Of a DNA stretch of 64,000 nt, positions 12,298-22,351 are shown one piece after another (position 1 is the first letter of the stretch; every line of letters begins with the position of its first letter). The stretch covers positions 4,963,001 through 5,027,000 of the forward strand of contig JAPFBL010000068.1 in NCBI GenBank assembly GCA_026182355.1, written 5' to 3'. Below the pieces are notes generated by a model, which was given only the letters and a program-made list of their open reading frames with translations, was not told the origin of the DNA and made no database searches. Both the position numbers and the translations under genes were made by a program. Origin of the DNA: Hermatobates lingyangjiaoensis (Eukaryota > Arthropoda > Insecta > Hemiptera > Hermatobatidae).

Positions 12298-13517
12298 TTA
12301 AATTAAAAAATAAAAATATAAATAGAATAAGAAACAAGTGTTATATATAATTCCTAACTATAAACAATATATAATAAATATAAACAAATAGATACAAATT
12401 AAATTAATGCAATATCAAAAAATAAACAATAATAAATGATTAACAAAACAAGAATACATGAGAAAGTAAATAAGTCAAATAAAAATTATGTTCTATTATT
12501 AGAATCCACAATCTGGTCAGAGTTCATGTTCAACGTTGCAAGTACATTCCGAAGGTCACCCACAGGACCAATTTGCCTAACTATACCTTCAATTAAAATT
12601 TCATCCAATCTAAAAAGCCCATGACTTATATTTATTAGTTTATCAAAATTATACTTAATTAGGGCACTTTCTACTAAGTTCCTTTCCACATCAGATGAGA
12701 GAAATATCAATTCCTTGGAATCTTCCCATTTTATTGAATGATTTTTTGAATTAATATGTTGGAACAAGGCACTTGATTCTTCTTGCCTCCTGATAGTGTA
12801 TTTATGTTGCTTCACTCTAGTAAGCAAACTTTTTCCCGTTTGTCCAACATATGAAAAATCACAATCTCTACAAGGAATCCTATAAACACAACCTTCCTTT
12901 TCTTTTCTTTCACAATTATTTACAAGTCTGTTTAATAATTTCCCACCACTACTGAAAACAACTGAAATATCCATTTTTTTCAAAAATACTCGGATGTCTT
13001 TTAAGGTTTGATTAAAGGGAACAACCAGAAGGTTTCTATTTGTAAAGGGTTCTTTCTCAGTTCTGGTTCTCAAAGATTCTTTAGTTTCTTTCAATACTTT
13101 GTTTATTAGGGATCTTGGATATCTTAATGATGAGGCAATTTGATAAATGTTTTCAATTTCATCATTCAGGAATTCTTCACTACACAATTTAAACGCTCTT
13201 AGGAACATATTTCTGAAAACAGCTTTTTTGACATTTGAAGGATGAGCGGAGAAAAAATGCACATAAGAAGGAACATGGGTAGGTTTTCTAAAAATACTAT
13301 ATTTTAGATTATGCCCATAACGATGTAAATTTAAATCAAGAAAAGGTAACTTATTATTGTTTTCATAAAGGACAGGCACCGAAATAGGCATGCTAAAATT
13401 TCTTGTATCTAATTCTGCTCTTAAGTAATTCAGCGCATCTTCAACAGGAACATTTGTAAAGAGAGATTTCACATCGAAGCTCATCAAAGTACAGTTATGA
13501 AAAGAGAATGATAGCAA
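12298..13517 (-). mobile_element. PLE family A, left copy
   Basis: This is the - strand half of a head-to-head inverted pair. The block 12298-13365 is the reverse complement of 13526-14595 with very few differences. The left copy extends about 150 bp further at its 5' side into RT sequence. Its 3' UTR is cut at about 12298, where it joins another PLE-type module (TTCAATGTACATAAAGAAAC). Shared near-identity implies one event or recent copying. Confidence 0.85.
12486..13517 (-). CDS. PLE family A ORF: RT remnant plus GIY-YIG endonuclease
   Basis: 343 codons, open throughout, with the 5' end truncated. Residues 14-20 are FDVKSLF, reverse transcriptase motif A of Penelope-like elements. LPFLDL, which normally lies after the catalytic palm, already appears at residues 57-62. 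The intervening region, including the xGVAMGSPL and YVDD blocks seen in family B, is therefore missing from an otherwise uninterrupted frame. The RIFRKPTH-type thumb region follows, and then the GIY-YIG endonuclease: GCVYRI at 209-214 and YVGQT at 223-227. The frame ends at a TAA about 20 codons past IGPVGDLR. By family knowledge the intact protein would be an RT plus endonuclease; this copy cannot be a working RT. Confidence 0.8.
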   Translation of the reverse strand: MLSFSFHNCTLMSFDVKSLFTNVPVEDALNYLRAELDTRNFSMPISVPVLYENNNKLPFLDLNLHRYGHNLKYSIFRKPTHVPSYVHFFSAHPSNVKKAVFRNMFLRAFKLCSEEFLNDEIENIYQIASSLRYPRSLINKVLKETKESLRTRTEKEPFTNRNLLVVPFNQTLKDIRVFLKKMDISVVFSSGGKLLNRLVNNCERKEKEGCVYRIPCRDCDFSYVGQTGKSLLTRVKQHKYTIRRQEESSALFQHINSKNHSIKWEDSKELIFLSSDVERNLVESALIKYNFDKLINISHGLFRLDEILIEGIVRQIGPVGDLRNVLATLNMNSDQIVDSNNRT

Positions 13518-13525
13518 TTAGAACT
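13366..13525. other. Spacer at the centre of the family A palindrome
   Basis: About 160 bp separate the two arms. Most of it is the extra 5' part of the left copy, which carries RT motif A. The right arm begins at TGAAAACAATAATAAG. The arrangement shows that the pair is head-to-head and that the right copy is the more 5'-truncated of the two. Confidence 0.7.
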
Positions 13526-14826
13526 TGAAAACAATAATAAGTTACCTTTTCTTGATTTAAATTTACATCGTTATGGGCATAATCTAAAATATAGTATTTT
13601 TAGAAAACCTACCCATGTTCCTTCTTATGTGCATTTTTTCTCCGCTCATCCTTCAAATGTCAAAAAAGCTGTTTTCAGAAATATGTTCCTAAGAGCGTTT
13701 AAATTGTGTAGTGAAGAATTCCTGAATGATGAAATTGAAAACATTTATCAAATTGCCTCATCATTAAAATATCCAAGATCCCTAATAAACAAAGTATTGA
13801 AAGAAACTAAAGAATCTTTGAGAACCAGAACTGAGAAAGAACCCTTTACAAATAGAAACCTTCTGGTTGTTCCCTTTAATCAAACCTTAAAAGACATCCG
13901 AGTATTTTTGAAAAAAATGGATATTTCAGTTGTTTTCAGTAGTGGTGGGAAATTATTAAACAGACTTGTAAATAATTGTGAAAGAAAAGAAAAGGAAGGT
14001 TGTGTTTATAGGATTCCTTGTAGAGATTGTGATTTTTCATATGTTGGACAAACGGGAAAAAGTTTGCTTACTAGAGTGAAGCAACATAAATACACTATCA
14101 GGAGGCAAGAAGAATCAAGTGCCTTGTTCCAACATATTAATTCAAAAAATCATTCAATAAAATGGGAAGATTCCAAGGAATTGATATTTCTCTCATCTGA
14201 TGTGGAAAGGAACTTAGTAGAAAGTGCCCTAATTAAGTATAATTTTGATAAACTAATAAATATAAGTCATGGGCTTTTTAGATTGGATGAAATTTTAATT
14301 GAAGGTATAGTTAGGCAAATTGGTCCTGTGGGTGACCTTCGGAATGTACTTGCAACGTTGAACATGAACTCTGACCAGATTGTGGATTCTAATAATAGAA
14401 CATAATTTTTATTTGACTTATTTACTTTCTCATGTATTCTTGTTTTGTTAATCATTTATTATTGTTTATTTTTTGATATTGCATTAATTTAATTTGTATC
14501 TATTTGTTTATATTTATTATATATTGTTTATAGTTAGGAATTATATATAACACTTGTTTCTTATTCTATTTATATTTTTATTTTTTTAATTTATTAATTT
14601 TCTTATTGTTCATTTTGCATTGTTTAATTGTATTGGGTATTTTTTGTTTTTCTCTTATTATGCCTCTTCGACTTTTGTTTTCCCAGCTGTTTAGTTACCT
14701 TCCTTGTACACACCTTTGATGTTACCTTCTAGTTCTTACCTTGTTTGCTCTCTGATGACATAAATTGAAAGGCCTCAGAGCATTTTTTCTATCTGTTTTC
14801 TTTTTTTTTCCTTGTGGTTTGTTTTC
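13526..14826 (+). mobile_element. PLE family A, right copy
   Basis: This is the + strand half of the head-to-head pair. It starts inside the ORF at the NNNKLPFLDL segment, runs through the endonuclease domain and stop at 14405, and keeps a longer T-rich 3' UTR (to about 14826, ending in TTTCATATATATA) than the left copy. The UTR matches that of the 9.2-kb fragment. It is followed directly by the family C fragment. Confidence 0.85.
13527..14405 (+). CDS. PLE family A ORF, 5'-truncated right copy (GIY-YIG endonuclease)
   Basis: The frame is open from the breakpoint at 13527 (ENNNKLPFLDL), with the first Met codon at 13629. Over its 258 codons from that Met it is nearly identical to the left copy; I see one clear difference, SSLKYPRS here against SSLRYPRS. 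The endonuclease signature GCVYRI is at residues 124-129 and YVGQT at 138-142 (counted from the Met), followed by the basic stretch TRVKQHKYTIRRQEE. There is no RT. An unbroken frame in a truncated copy points to recent insertion rather than to function. Confidence 0.8.
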   Translation, partial: ENNNKLPFLDLNLHRYGHNLKYSIFRKPTHVPSYVHFFSAHPSNVKKAVFRNMFLRAFKLCSEEFLNDEIENIYQIASSLKYPRSLINKVLKETKESLRTRTEKEPFTNRNLLVVPFNQTLKDIRVFLKKMDISVVFSSGGKLLNRLVNNCERKEKEGCVYRIPCRDCDFSYVGQTGKSLLTRVKQHKYTIRRQEESSALFQHINSKNHSIKWEDSKELIFLSSDVERNLVESALIKYNFDKLINISHGLFRLDEILIEGIVRQIGPVGDLRNVLATLNMNSDQIVDSNNRT

Positions 14827-14842
14827 ATATATATATATATAT

Positions 14843-15157
14843 CGGTATGACATCGACCACACTCTCACCACGACTGACCATGCACTCACAAGCAGGAGCC
14901 ATCGCCAGACACATCTCCCAGGAACATGGAAGAAAACTGACACGCCAGGACCTTGTACAAAACACCATCATTTTAAAGCAAATTAATGATCCAGCAAGAC
15001 TACAGATATATGAAGCTATGAAAATCATGAAACATAACCCATTAATTAATCGTCAACACACCGGGGTTTCACGCACACTGCAGCTACTAGGTGACCAACC
15101 TCCAGCTACTCGCCAAGCCAACAGCCAGTCACCGCCCAGTATTCAGACCAGCAACAC

Positions 15158-15161
<4 letters not shown>
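14843..15161 (+). pseudogene. PLE family C endonuclease tail
   Basis: The frame starts in (TA)n and encodes GMTSTTLSPRLTMHSQAGAI followed by a region ending in NPLINRQHTGVSRTLQLLG. It aligns with the family B tail (GSTTTTLSRRLTMH...QPTINSQGGGFTRILKLF) at roughly 50% identity, so it is the YIG-to-C-terminus part of a different PLE lineage. The GIY strand and everything upstream are missing. The frame stops at 15159-15161 and enters (TA)n at once. Confidence 0.75.
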
Positions 15162-15207
<46 letters not shown>

Positions 15208-15211
15208 ATTA
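15161..15211. repeat. (TA)n microsatellite
   Basis: Nearly pure TA run of about 50 bp joining the family C tail to the family B left copy. Confidence 0.95.
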
Positions 15212-15408
15212 GTGTATTTGGGGAGCAGGCCTTCATCTATACAAGTTTTGTTAAAACTTATGCCTATTTCCAATTTCACTCTTTTTCGGGTTAATTTTTC
15301 CATTCTTCTGAGTTCTGGCTTCCAAGAGTCCGGGACTAGATATATCAGTTCTCCATAATTTTTATTTTTGTACACCAACATGTTTCGGTCCACATCGACC
15401 ATTTTCAA
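15212..15408 (-). pseudogene. PLE ORF N-terminal start, truncated
   Basis: The - strand translation reads NMLVYKNKNYGELIYLVPDS, then WKPELRRMEKLTRKRVKLEI, then GISFNKTCIDEGLLPKYTNI and into TA repeat. It is downstream of the family B ORF in the same orientation, as the first part of a following unit. Related pieces at 17655, 37376 and 7970 share the basic segment and the FN.T motif. Confidence 0.6.
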
Positions 15409-15410
15409 GG
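15379..15410 (-). ncRNA. Hammerhead-like stem motif of PLE family B (left)
   Basis: On the - strand: CTTGAAAAT, stem GGTC/GACC with loop GATGTG, then GAAACATG. The stem-GAAAC layout parallels the modules elsewhere, with the upstream box degenerate (CTTGAAA instead of CTGANGA). It lies in the UTR between successive PLE units, where hammerhead ribozymes have been described in PLEs. Activity is not established. Confidence 0.4.
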
Positions 15411-15574
15411 TTATTTTTACACAATTAAACTATACATACTAAATAACAATAAAAACTTAACATTGATACTGATCTATTAAAATACATTACTAAATAAACA
15501 CACAAGGTTAACAGTCATAATCATTGGAAGGTTGTAACAGGTTTCCGCAGGGTGAGGTTTCCCCAGGATTCTGG

Positions 15575-16776
15575 TTACCTTCCTACAGCCGTTTGTGCTT
15601 GGGAAGGTATTGGACTGTCTTCGTTCACTCTCAGTGACTGGTTTTTCTTCAGGTTTCCGTCGAACAGCTTTAAAATTCTAGTGAATCCCCCACCCTGGCT
15701 GTTAATGGTAGGCTGGTTTTGGAGGATGAAAATAGCCTCCAAAATTTGCAGCCTGGTGTGGTCGTATTCTTGCTGCAAAATCATGGTATTGTCAGTAAGC
15801 ATTTCCCTCGTTAGTTGTAACCCATGTGCTTTCGCGACATGCTCCTTAGGGCCTCCAGAGGCAAGATGCATTGTAAGCCTTCTGGAAAGCGTGGTAGTGG
15901 TGGAACCCACGTATTTTGAGGATAGGGACTCACAGTTCCCTAGTTTGCAGTTAAACTCATAAATAACGTTGGTTTTCTGGAGGGGTGCTTTCTTATGTGG
16001 GTTATTATTCATAACCATTCCTGATGTGGCAAGGTTAGTATAATAAATCCTAAGTTCCAATTTGTCTTCTGGAACAATGCACGTTGTGTTGGCCCTGATA
16101 ATCGATTTAACTACTCGTTCGTCCGTTTTGTATGCTTTTGAAAACTGATTTTTATAATATACCACATGCTTCACGCCATTGTTTTCCTGATTCTGTTCAT
16201 GGTTGTTAGTGCCATGCAGTTTATTGAGGCAACCCTTTAGGATGGAGTCGAAGTGCCCGTTACTGTATCCATTGTTGACAAGTACTTCCCTTAGCCTTTG
16301 TGCTTCCTGTTCAAACAATTCCCAGGTAGAGGACGTTTTGTATGCTCTTCTAATAAGTGTCTTTATCATTCCATCTTTGTATCTGTCAGGGCATTCGCTT
16401 TTGGCGTTAAGTAGTATTCCGCTGTTAGTTGACTTTACAAACACCGATGTTTCGAACTTTTGGTCTACAGCATTATTCTTGACTTTGACATCTAGGAAGT
16501 TTAAACAATTATTGGCTTCCATCTCATGAGTAAATTTCAACACTGAGTTAGCTTCAAACTCCGCTTTAATTTCTTCTATGTATTCCGGTCGATCTATCAT
16601 CAAGAAGCAGTCATCGACATACCTGCAATATATGTGAGGCTTCCAGGCTGGATTTCGAGCCATGATCAAATTTTCCAGGTTGCACATGTAATAATTTGCG
16701 AATGTGACTCCAAGTGGGGAACCCATGGCCACTCCATCAATCTGGTAATATGATACAGTCAACAATGGAGTTGACC
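15575..16776 (-). CDS. PLE family B ORF: RT palm plus GIY-YIG endonuclease, 5'-truncated
   Basis: An open frame of about 400 codons. Residues are numbered on the 411-codon frame starting at 16810, whose first dozen or so codons are antisense of the right copy. RT motif B, DGVAMGSPLG, is at 25-34, and the catalytic YVDD is at 64-67 (CRYVDD). The thumb-type NFLDVKV follows. The GIY-YIG endonuclease strands are VIYEF at about 282-286 and KYVGS at about 299-303. RT motif A and everything N-terminal to it are missing because the copy is truncated near 16776, where it meets the right copy. Catalytic residues in what remains look intact. It belongs to a clearly different PLE lineage from family A. 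Confidence 0.85.
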
Positions 16777-16783
16777 AGTACTG

Positions 16784-17488
16784 GTCAACAATGGATACAG
16801 TAACGGGCACTTCGACTCCATCCTAAAGGGTTGCCTCAATAAACTGCATGGCACTAACAACCATGAACAGAATCAGGAAAACAATGGCGTGAAGCATGTG
16901 GTATATTATAAAAATCAGTTTTCAAAAGCATACAAAACGGACGAACGAGTAGTTAAATCGATTATCAGGGCCAACACAACGTGCATTGTTCCAGAAGACA
17001 AATTGGAACTTAGGATTTATTATACTAACCTTGCCACATCAGGAATGGTTATGAATAATAACCCACATAAGAAAGCACCCCTCCAGAAAACCAACGTTAT
17101 TTATGAGTTTAACTGCAAACTAGGGAACTGTGAGTCCCTATCCTCAAAATACGTGGGTTCCACCACTACCACGCTTTCCAGAAGGCTTACAATGCATCTT
17201 GCCTCTGGAGGCCCTAAGGAGCATGTCGCGAAAGCACATGGGTTACAACTAACGAGGGAAATGCTTACTGACAATACCATGATTTTGCAGCAAGAATACG
17301 ACCACACCAGGCTGCAAATTTTGGAGGCTATTTTCATCCTCCAAAACCAGCCTACCATTAACAGCCAGGGTGGGGGATTCACTAGAATTTTAAAGCTGTT
17401 CGACGGAAACCTGAAGAAAAACCAGTCACTGAGAGTGAACGAAGACAGTCCAATACCTTCCCAAGCACAAACGGCTGTAGGAAGGTAA
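16784..17488 (+). CDS. PLE family B ORF, C-terminal half (GIY-YIG endonuclease)
   Basis: The frame is open from the breakpoint (VNNGYSNGHFDSI) to the stop at 17488. From the GTG at 16889 it is identical in protein to the last 199 residues of the left copy. It holds both GIY-YIG strands (VIYEF and KYVGS) and the TMHLASGGPKEHVAKAH segment, and lacks all RT motifs. It has no start codon of its own, so it is a truncated mobile-element ORF rather than a host gene. Confidence 0.8.
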   Translation, partial: VNNGYSNGHFDSILKGCLNKLHGTNNHEQNQENNGVKHVVYYKNQFSKAYKTDERVVKSIIRANTTCIVPEDKLELRIYYTNLATSGMVMNNNPHKKAPLQKTNVIYEFNCKLGNCESLSSKYVGSTTTTLSRRLTMHLASGGPKEHVAKAHGLQLTREMLTDNTMILQQEYDHTRLQILEAIFILQNQPTINSQGGGFTRILKLFDGNLKKNQSLRVNEDSPIPSQAQTAVGR

Positions 17489-17652
17489 CCAGAATCCTGG
17501 GGAAACCTCACCCTGCGGAAACCTGTTACAACCTTCCAATGATTATGACTGTTAACCTTGTGTGTTTATTTAGTAATGTATTTTAATAGATCAGTATCAA
17601 TGTTAAGTTTTTATTGTTATTTAGTATGTATAGTTTAATTGTGTAAAAATAA

Positions 17653-17684
17653 CCTTGAAAATGGTCGATGTGGACCGAAACATG
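17653..17684 (+). ncRNA. Hammerhead-like stem motif of PLE family B (right)
   Basis: Inverted duplicate of 15379-15410: CTTGAAAAT, stem GGTC-GATGTG-GACC, GAAACATG. It overlaps the start of the next-unit open frame (first ATG at 17655 in a shifted context). Confidence 0.4.
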
Positions 17685-17845
17685 TTGGTGTACAAAAATA
17701 AAAATTATGGAGAACTGATATATCTAGTCCCGGACTCTTGGAAGCCAGAACTCAGAAGAATGGAAAAATTAACCCGAAAAAGAGTGAAATTGGAAATAGG
17801 CATAAGTTTTAACAAAACTTATATATATCTATATATATATATATA

Positions 17846-18047
17846 GTTCAATGTAGATAAAGAAACATAGAGAAATTAAAAAACACATTTAAAGTCTCTA
17901 ATTTTCAGTTTGAACTGTCTTCAGGAGAAATAATAGAGGGAAACAAAATGTTTACCTCTTTGAGGTTTGGTTACCTCTTATTAAATAAAAAATTAGAATC
18001 AGTAAATGTGTTACTTTAATTTCTCTATGTTTCTTAATCTAAATTGA
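17846..18047 (+). repeat. Palindromic PLE-type module
   Basis: The left arm (GTTCAATGTAGATAAAGAAA through TCTCTAATTTT) is matched inverted at about 17980-18047 (AGAATCAGTAAATGTGTTAC... TTTCTCTATGTTTCTT). On the - strand it holds CTGAAGACAGTTCAAACTGAAAATTAGAGAC, the hammerhead-like layout with an AGTT/AACT stem, at about 17893-17928. Confidence 0.6.
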
Positions 18048-18059
18048 AATTTATTTGTA

Positions 18060-18135
18060 GCCATAGTAAGAAATGAGAAAAAAGACCAAGATCTTTCAAC
18101 AGTAACAAGCGGTCATAGTCAGAGTTAAATCTCAA
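18060..18135 (-). repeat. PLE-type module X, partial
   Basis: On the - strand: ACTCTGACTATGACCGCTTG, TTACTGTTGAAAGATCTTGG and a CATTTCTTAC tail. It is a diverged copy of module X (compare 25000-25190, 37105-37320 and 53375-53455). Confidence 0.6.
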
Positions 18136-18180
18136 CTTACTTAATTCATATATTATAACAAGAGTTATTGTTGATTATTA

Positions 18181-18224
<44 letters not shown>
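18181..18224. repeat. (TA)n microsatellite
   Basis: TA run of about 42 bp. Confidence 0.95.
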
Positions 18225-18226
<2 letters not shown>

Positions 18227-21200
18227 TAAAATTTGCAGCAGCTTCTGAATTTCCAACTTTTTTAACTTTCTTGCTTTGGTTGGTTGAAAATAGCCGAATT
18301 AAATTTGTTAGAGACATCTGCGTCCACTAATCCAAAGGTGGTGAAAGAAATTTCAGGGTTAAGCACCAATAAACTTCATTATTATTAAATACGGATCTAC
18401 TGCTAATTTACTTTCACTATAACATTGACTAATACATCTAAGGTATGTAAAATTACATTCCATATGTAAAATTAAAAAGGGCTTGTAAAAATATCAAGGA
18501 GAGTATTTCTAGAAACAGAAATGTGGAAGAGTTTTTTTTGTGTTTTACCCTGTCATGTAGATATTGTCCTTTGTACCGTTTCATTTTAAAATACACGTTG
18601 CATATTATGATTTCGAAATCAAAGAGATATCCGCAGTATCAAAGAGAATAAAGTAGGGAAAAGAAAGCCTTTACTATTTGTATGGTTGGGTGGAGTAGAT
18701 GGGTTTTAAAGATGAAAACTGCTTTGAGAGAAAATGATGGGATATAATTTGAGAGGTGTTACTTTTGATAGGAAATAGAAGAATCAATCTCGGCACACCC
18801 ACTGGGCCAGGAAAGCTAAATCGGGTTATAAGTAGGCCACCAACCTGCATAACACTAGCAGCCATCTTTCAGTATCGAGCTTTAATATAATTAACATAAT
18901 CCCGTAATCAGCCGACAGGCGAACCTAGTCTGTTATGGGACATTTGCAAGGTGCCACTAATTAAAACAGGTGTCTGTGAAATAAAACTTGTGTTGTGTAA
19001 TGTTTTTTGTATCATTCAACTGCGAATCAATTTTCTCTTCCCTGGTTCTCGTTATAGTGTAGATCAAAATGCATTGACGCTGAGAGCACCACTGACTCCA
19101 TTGCCGGAAAGACGTGTTTGACAGTCACTTTCCTTTACTTTCAAATGCCTTGGAATTTTTGGAAGCAGTAAACGAGTCTATTCCAGTGGTGGTACAACCT
19201 CACTTGTGAAGAGAAAAAGAAGAAACAAGGTAAGAAGGCTTATATATGTACAATTCACGCCAACCTCATGCCAATGACCATATTTCAGCACGAATGATGT
19301 CAATAACGTTGGTATCCTCTGTTAGAATTAGAAAAGCATATTGCTAGATCATAAGAAATTAGGTATTAGTAACTTAAAAACTTTTAAAGAGGTATGTTAA
19401 AACTAAGATCTTTCATCCGTAACAAGCGGTCTTCGTCAGAGTCAAAACCCAACTGAAACACTAGATGCAGAAACATCATGGTGAGGGGTTGATAGAGTGG
19501 AAGTGAATATATATATATATATTTCTCCATATTTTAAGTGTAATAAAATTTTGTTGTATCTGTTGTCCCTATGTGAAGAATCAATGTTTTCTTAATTGAA
19601 CCGTTTGGATTGATTGTGATCGTTTCCACACTATTATCCTATCAATGATTACTTTAAGAATTAACTCTATATGAAACATGAACATTTGACTATACAAGTT
19701 TATACTTTCAGAAATTTAGAAACAGAAATCCGTTTAATCTCAAATGTCATAGTTTTGCCATAGTCTTTGGACCCTTTTTGCAGGCTTTTTAGTAATCCAT
19801 TCTACTGAGAAAGCAATCTTTTTGGCAAGGAACAATCTCATGAGGAATAGTATGAATAGATGGGTTGAGAAGAAAGCAGACGTACAGTATGCGATTTAAT
19901 GAGGTGGTATGGTAGATATTTAAAAGAGGTAAAAGTTACGGAGAGAACGAAAAGATTTGATATGACAAACTAAACAAAGGTGGTGAGGAAAAAATGAGAA
20001 GAATATTATTTTATAGTCGATGTATGCGACTTAGACTGGGCAATTCTCATTATTTCTGAATCTTATTCCAATGAACCATTACTATTATCTAATGAATTAG
20101 ATCAGTATAATTTAATTAATGAAAACAAGGTAATATTTAGAACAATATCAATATTTTATTAAGCTTCTATCCAATTTATATCATGGTTATGATTATAAAC
20201 ATAAATAAGGCATTACATTGATCTATCCGAGACATAAAATATTTATGTTGTTTGCCACGCACTTGTAATGACCCACTGGTGTGACCTGTCTATATTTTGC
20301 AACAATCTAGTTCTGTAGCAAAGATTTTGATTAATATAATGATAAGCTATTAGTATTAGAAGAATCAGTATTAAAGTTAAGATTACTAGCAAGCCTGAAC
20401 AGGTCTGGCCAATGACTGATTATTAAACTTTGGTAAATGACATTTGAGATTAAACAGATTTCTCCGTTTAATCTATTTTTAGCACCTTTTAAAGCTTTCC
20501 TAACAAACCGGAGGGGAGAAGACTTTTTAAATAGTGAGCAATAGTAGCGGCATTGATGATCATTTCATCATTTAGTAATTCAGAAATGGCTTTCACAAAA
20601 GCAAATTTCTGAGAAATGATATCATAAGATTCTACGATGAAAAGAATAAAGTAAGAATAAGTAACGACATTGGTGGGCTTCCTAGACACAGTAAATTCTA
20701 ACTTTTTCGAAGGTACCTAAATGGATTAATCGTATTAAAGAAGTTAATTTTATAAGAAAGGCAGTTTCATTAATTTATTTGAAATAGATTTATGACATAT
20801 AGTCAATATATCGGATATTTTAAACAAGATTAGGTGTAATTGAACTTGATATTTGAGTTTAAAAAATGTATTAGATTAATTATTCAGAAGGGCAGAAAAG
20901 CAATTGCCTTGTTGCAAGACAAAATGTTGTTTACATAAATTATTAGCAAATCAAAATGATTTTCTAATTGGACCTTAATAGTGACAAATAGGAGTAAAGA
21001 GTATTGAAAAAAATTTTCTTCAAACAAACTTAAAGGTCAGATACAAGTGCATAAGCAAAAAAAAACTTTACATTGAAATTAATCACTTTACATTTTTCAT
21101 TAATATTGACGCTATTTTAATCAATTCTATATTATTTTAATACGACTAAATTGTAAATATTAATGAAATAAGACACGAACTAAGCATTTCGATGCAGTAA

Positions 21201-21599
21201 ATAATGTAGAAGCAACCGAATTCTAATTAAAATTACAGGGACAATATTTTTATGAGTCTGGCTAAACCATGTATCACACCACTGACATCAGTTAGACAAC
21301 CTTGTGTCAAACACTGAAATTCAGTTATTATTAATTCTTATTCTTGTTGATTTTCAAAAGACTATCATTTTTTTTTTAGATCAACTTGACATCTACATTC
21401 TAGTTGACCCAAAAGATTATGTCATATTTATTTTTTTGTCCTTCCCATAGTATTTTACACCTTTTAAATTAGCTCTTTTACCTCTTCTCCAACACTCAAC
21501 TATATATTTGTTTACTCTTCAACCCATCATCGTATGATTCAAATCATAGTTAATCATTAATTGGTCTACATTTCTGACTTTCTCACTCTGGCGTAAATG
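18225..21599. other. Intergenic DNA
   Basis: No gene supported. It holds a partial module X on the - strand at 19395-19455 (AAGATCTTTCATCCGTAACA then AGCGGTCTTCGTCAGAGTC), a (TA)n at about 19507-19522, and otherwise unique-looking AT-rich sequence. Confidence 0.6.
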
Positions 21600-21600
21600 T

Positions 21601-21868
21601 GATATATATATATATATATATATATACACTTTTTCGTTGGAAATACGATTCAAAACGGACAAATATAGTTCAATATAGACAAACAGACATAGAGAAATCA
21701 AAAGAACACACTTACAGTCTCTAATTTTCGGTTTTAACCGTCTTCAGGAGAGATAAGAGAGGGAAACCAAGCGCACTGGTTCAGAGACGGTTGGAGACCG
21801 TCTCTAAAATTAGAGACTGTCAGTGTGTTCTTTTGATTTCTCTATGTTTCTTTGTCTATATTGAACTA
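21601..21868. repeat. Palindromic PLE-type module flanked by (TA)n
   Basis: (TA)n at 21601-21627 and 21867-21888 flank inverted arms (about 21663-21730 and 21800-21868). Each arm carries TTCAATATAGACAAA...CATAGAGAAATCAAAAGAAC and AGTCTCTAATTTT. On the - strand the left arm shows CTGAAGAC, stem GGTT/AACC, GAAAATTAGAGAC. The centre is another inverted segment, GAGACGGT..ACCGTCTC. Confidence 0.75.
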
Positions 21869-21911
21869 TATATATATATATATATACTTGAAACGGTCCA
21901 ACAGGACTACT

Positions 21912-22157
21912 AGTTCACACAGGAAAGAGAAAAACAAATAAAAACACAAACAAAAAAGACTCACAACGATATTTCGACATTCGTCGTCATCGGGCGAAGT
22001 AGTCCCTTTGAGTAGCTGAAGCTAACTGAAGCTGAAGCTGAGTTAGCTTCAGCTACTCAAAGGGACTACTTCTGCCCGATGACGACAAATGTCGAAATAT
22101 CGTTATGAGTCTTTTTTGTTTGTGTTTTTATTTGTTTTTCTCTTTCCTGTGTGAACT
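21912..22157. repeat. Near-perfect 246-bp palindrome with hammerhead-like arms
   Basis: AGTTCACACAGGAAAGAG... at the left and ...CTCTTTCCTGTGTGAACT at the right are reverse complements, with only a few mismatches over arms of about 115 bp. The centre is GAAGCTGAAGCTGA-rich (about 22027-22042). Each arm holds CGATGACGAC...TGTCGAAATATCGTTATGA, with a GACA/TGTC stem before GAAA. (TA)n borders both ends. A decayed relative lies at 55619-55660. Confidence 0.85.
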
Positions 22158-22294
22158 ATATATATGTATATATATAATGAAAACACTAAACAGTTGATAA
22201 AAAAATAGAGATTAAAAAAAGTGTTAAAAAAAGCATAAAAACTTTTTGGGGAAAACTAATAGAAGTTGTTCTGAATGTCCTCAAAAGAGAAGAA

Positions 22295-22309
22295 GGGGGG
22301 GGGGGGGGA
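22295..22309. repeat. Poly-G tract
   Basis: Uninterrupted run of about 15 G, rare in this AT-rich context. Confidence 0.9.
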
Positions 22310-22351
22310 GAGAAGTATTAATCTACTTTGTAGAAGACAGTGAATTATAGA

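Larger units (their letters stand above)
15212..16783 (-). mobile_element. PLE family B, left copy with next-unit start (pLTR-like)
   Basis: This is the - strand half of a head-to-head pair. The block 15241-16284 is repeated inverted at 16784-17820. Read on the - strand it has the ORF (stop at 15575), a short UTR, the hammerhead-like motif at 15379-15410, and then the start of another PLE ORF (15212-15408) that ends in (TA)n. Having the 3' end of one unit run into the 5' start of the next is the partial-tandem ('pseudo-LTR') arrangement known for PLEs. Confidence 0.8.
16784..17840 (+). mobile_element. PLE family B, right copy with next-unit start
   Basis: This is the + strand arm of the head-to-head palindrome, starting at GTCAACAATGGATAC. 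It contains the ORF C-terminal half, the UTR, the motif at 17653-17684, and the start of another ORF at 17655-17820 that breaks into (TA)n at FNKT. The centre shows a 20-bp palindrome at 16770-16789 (GTTGACCAGTACTGGTCAAC). Confidence 0.8.
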
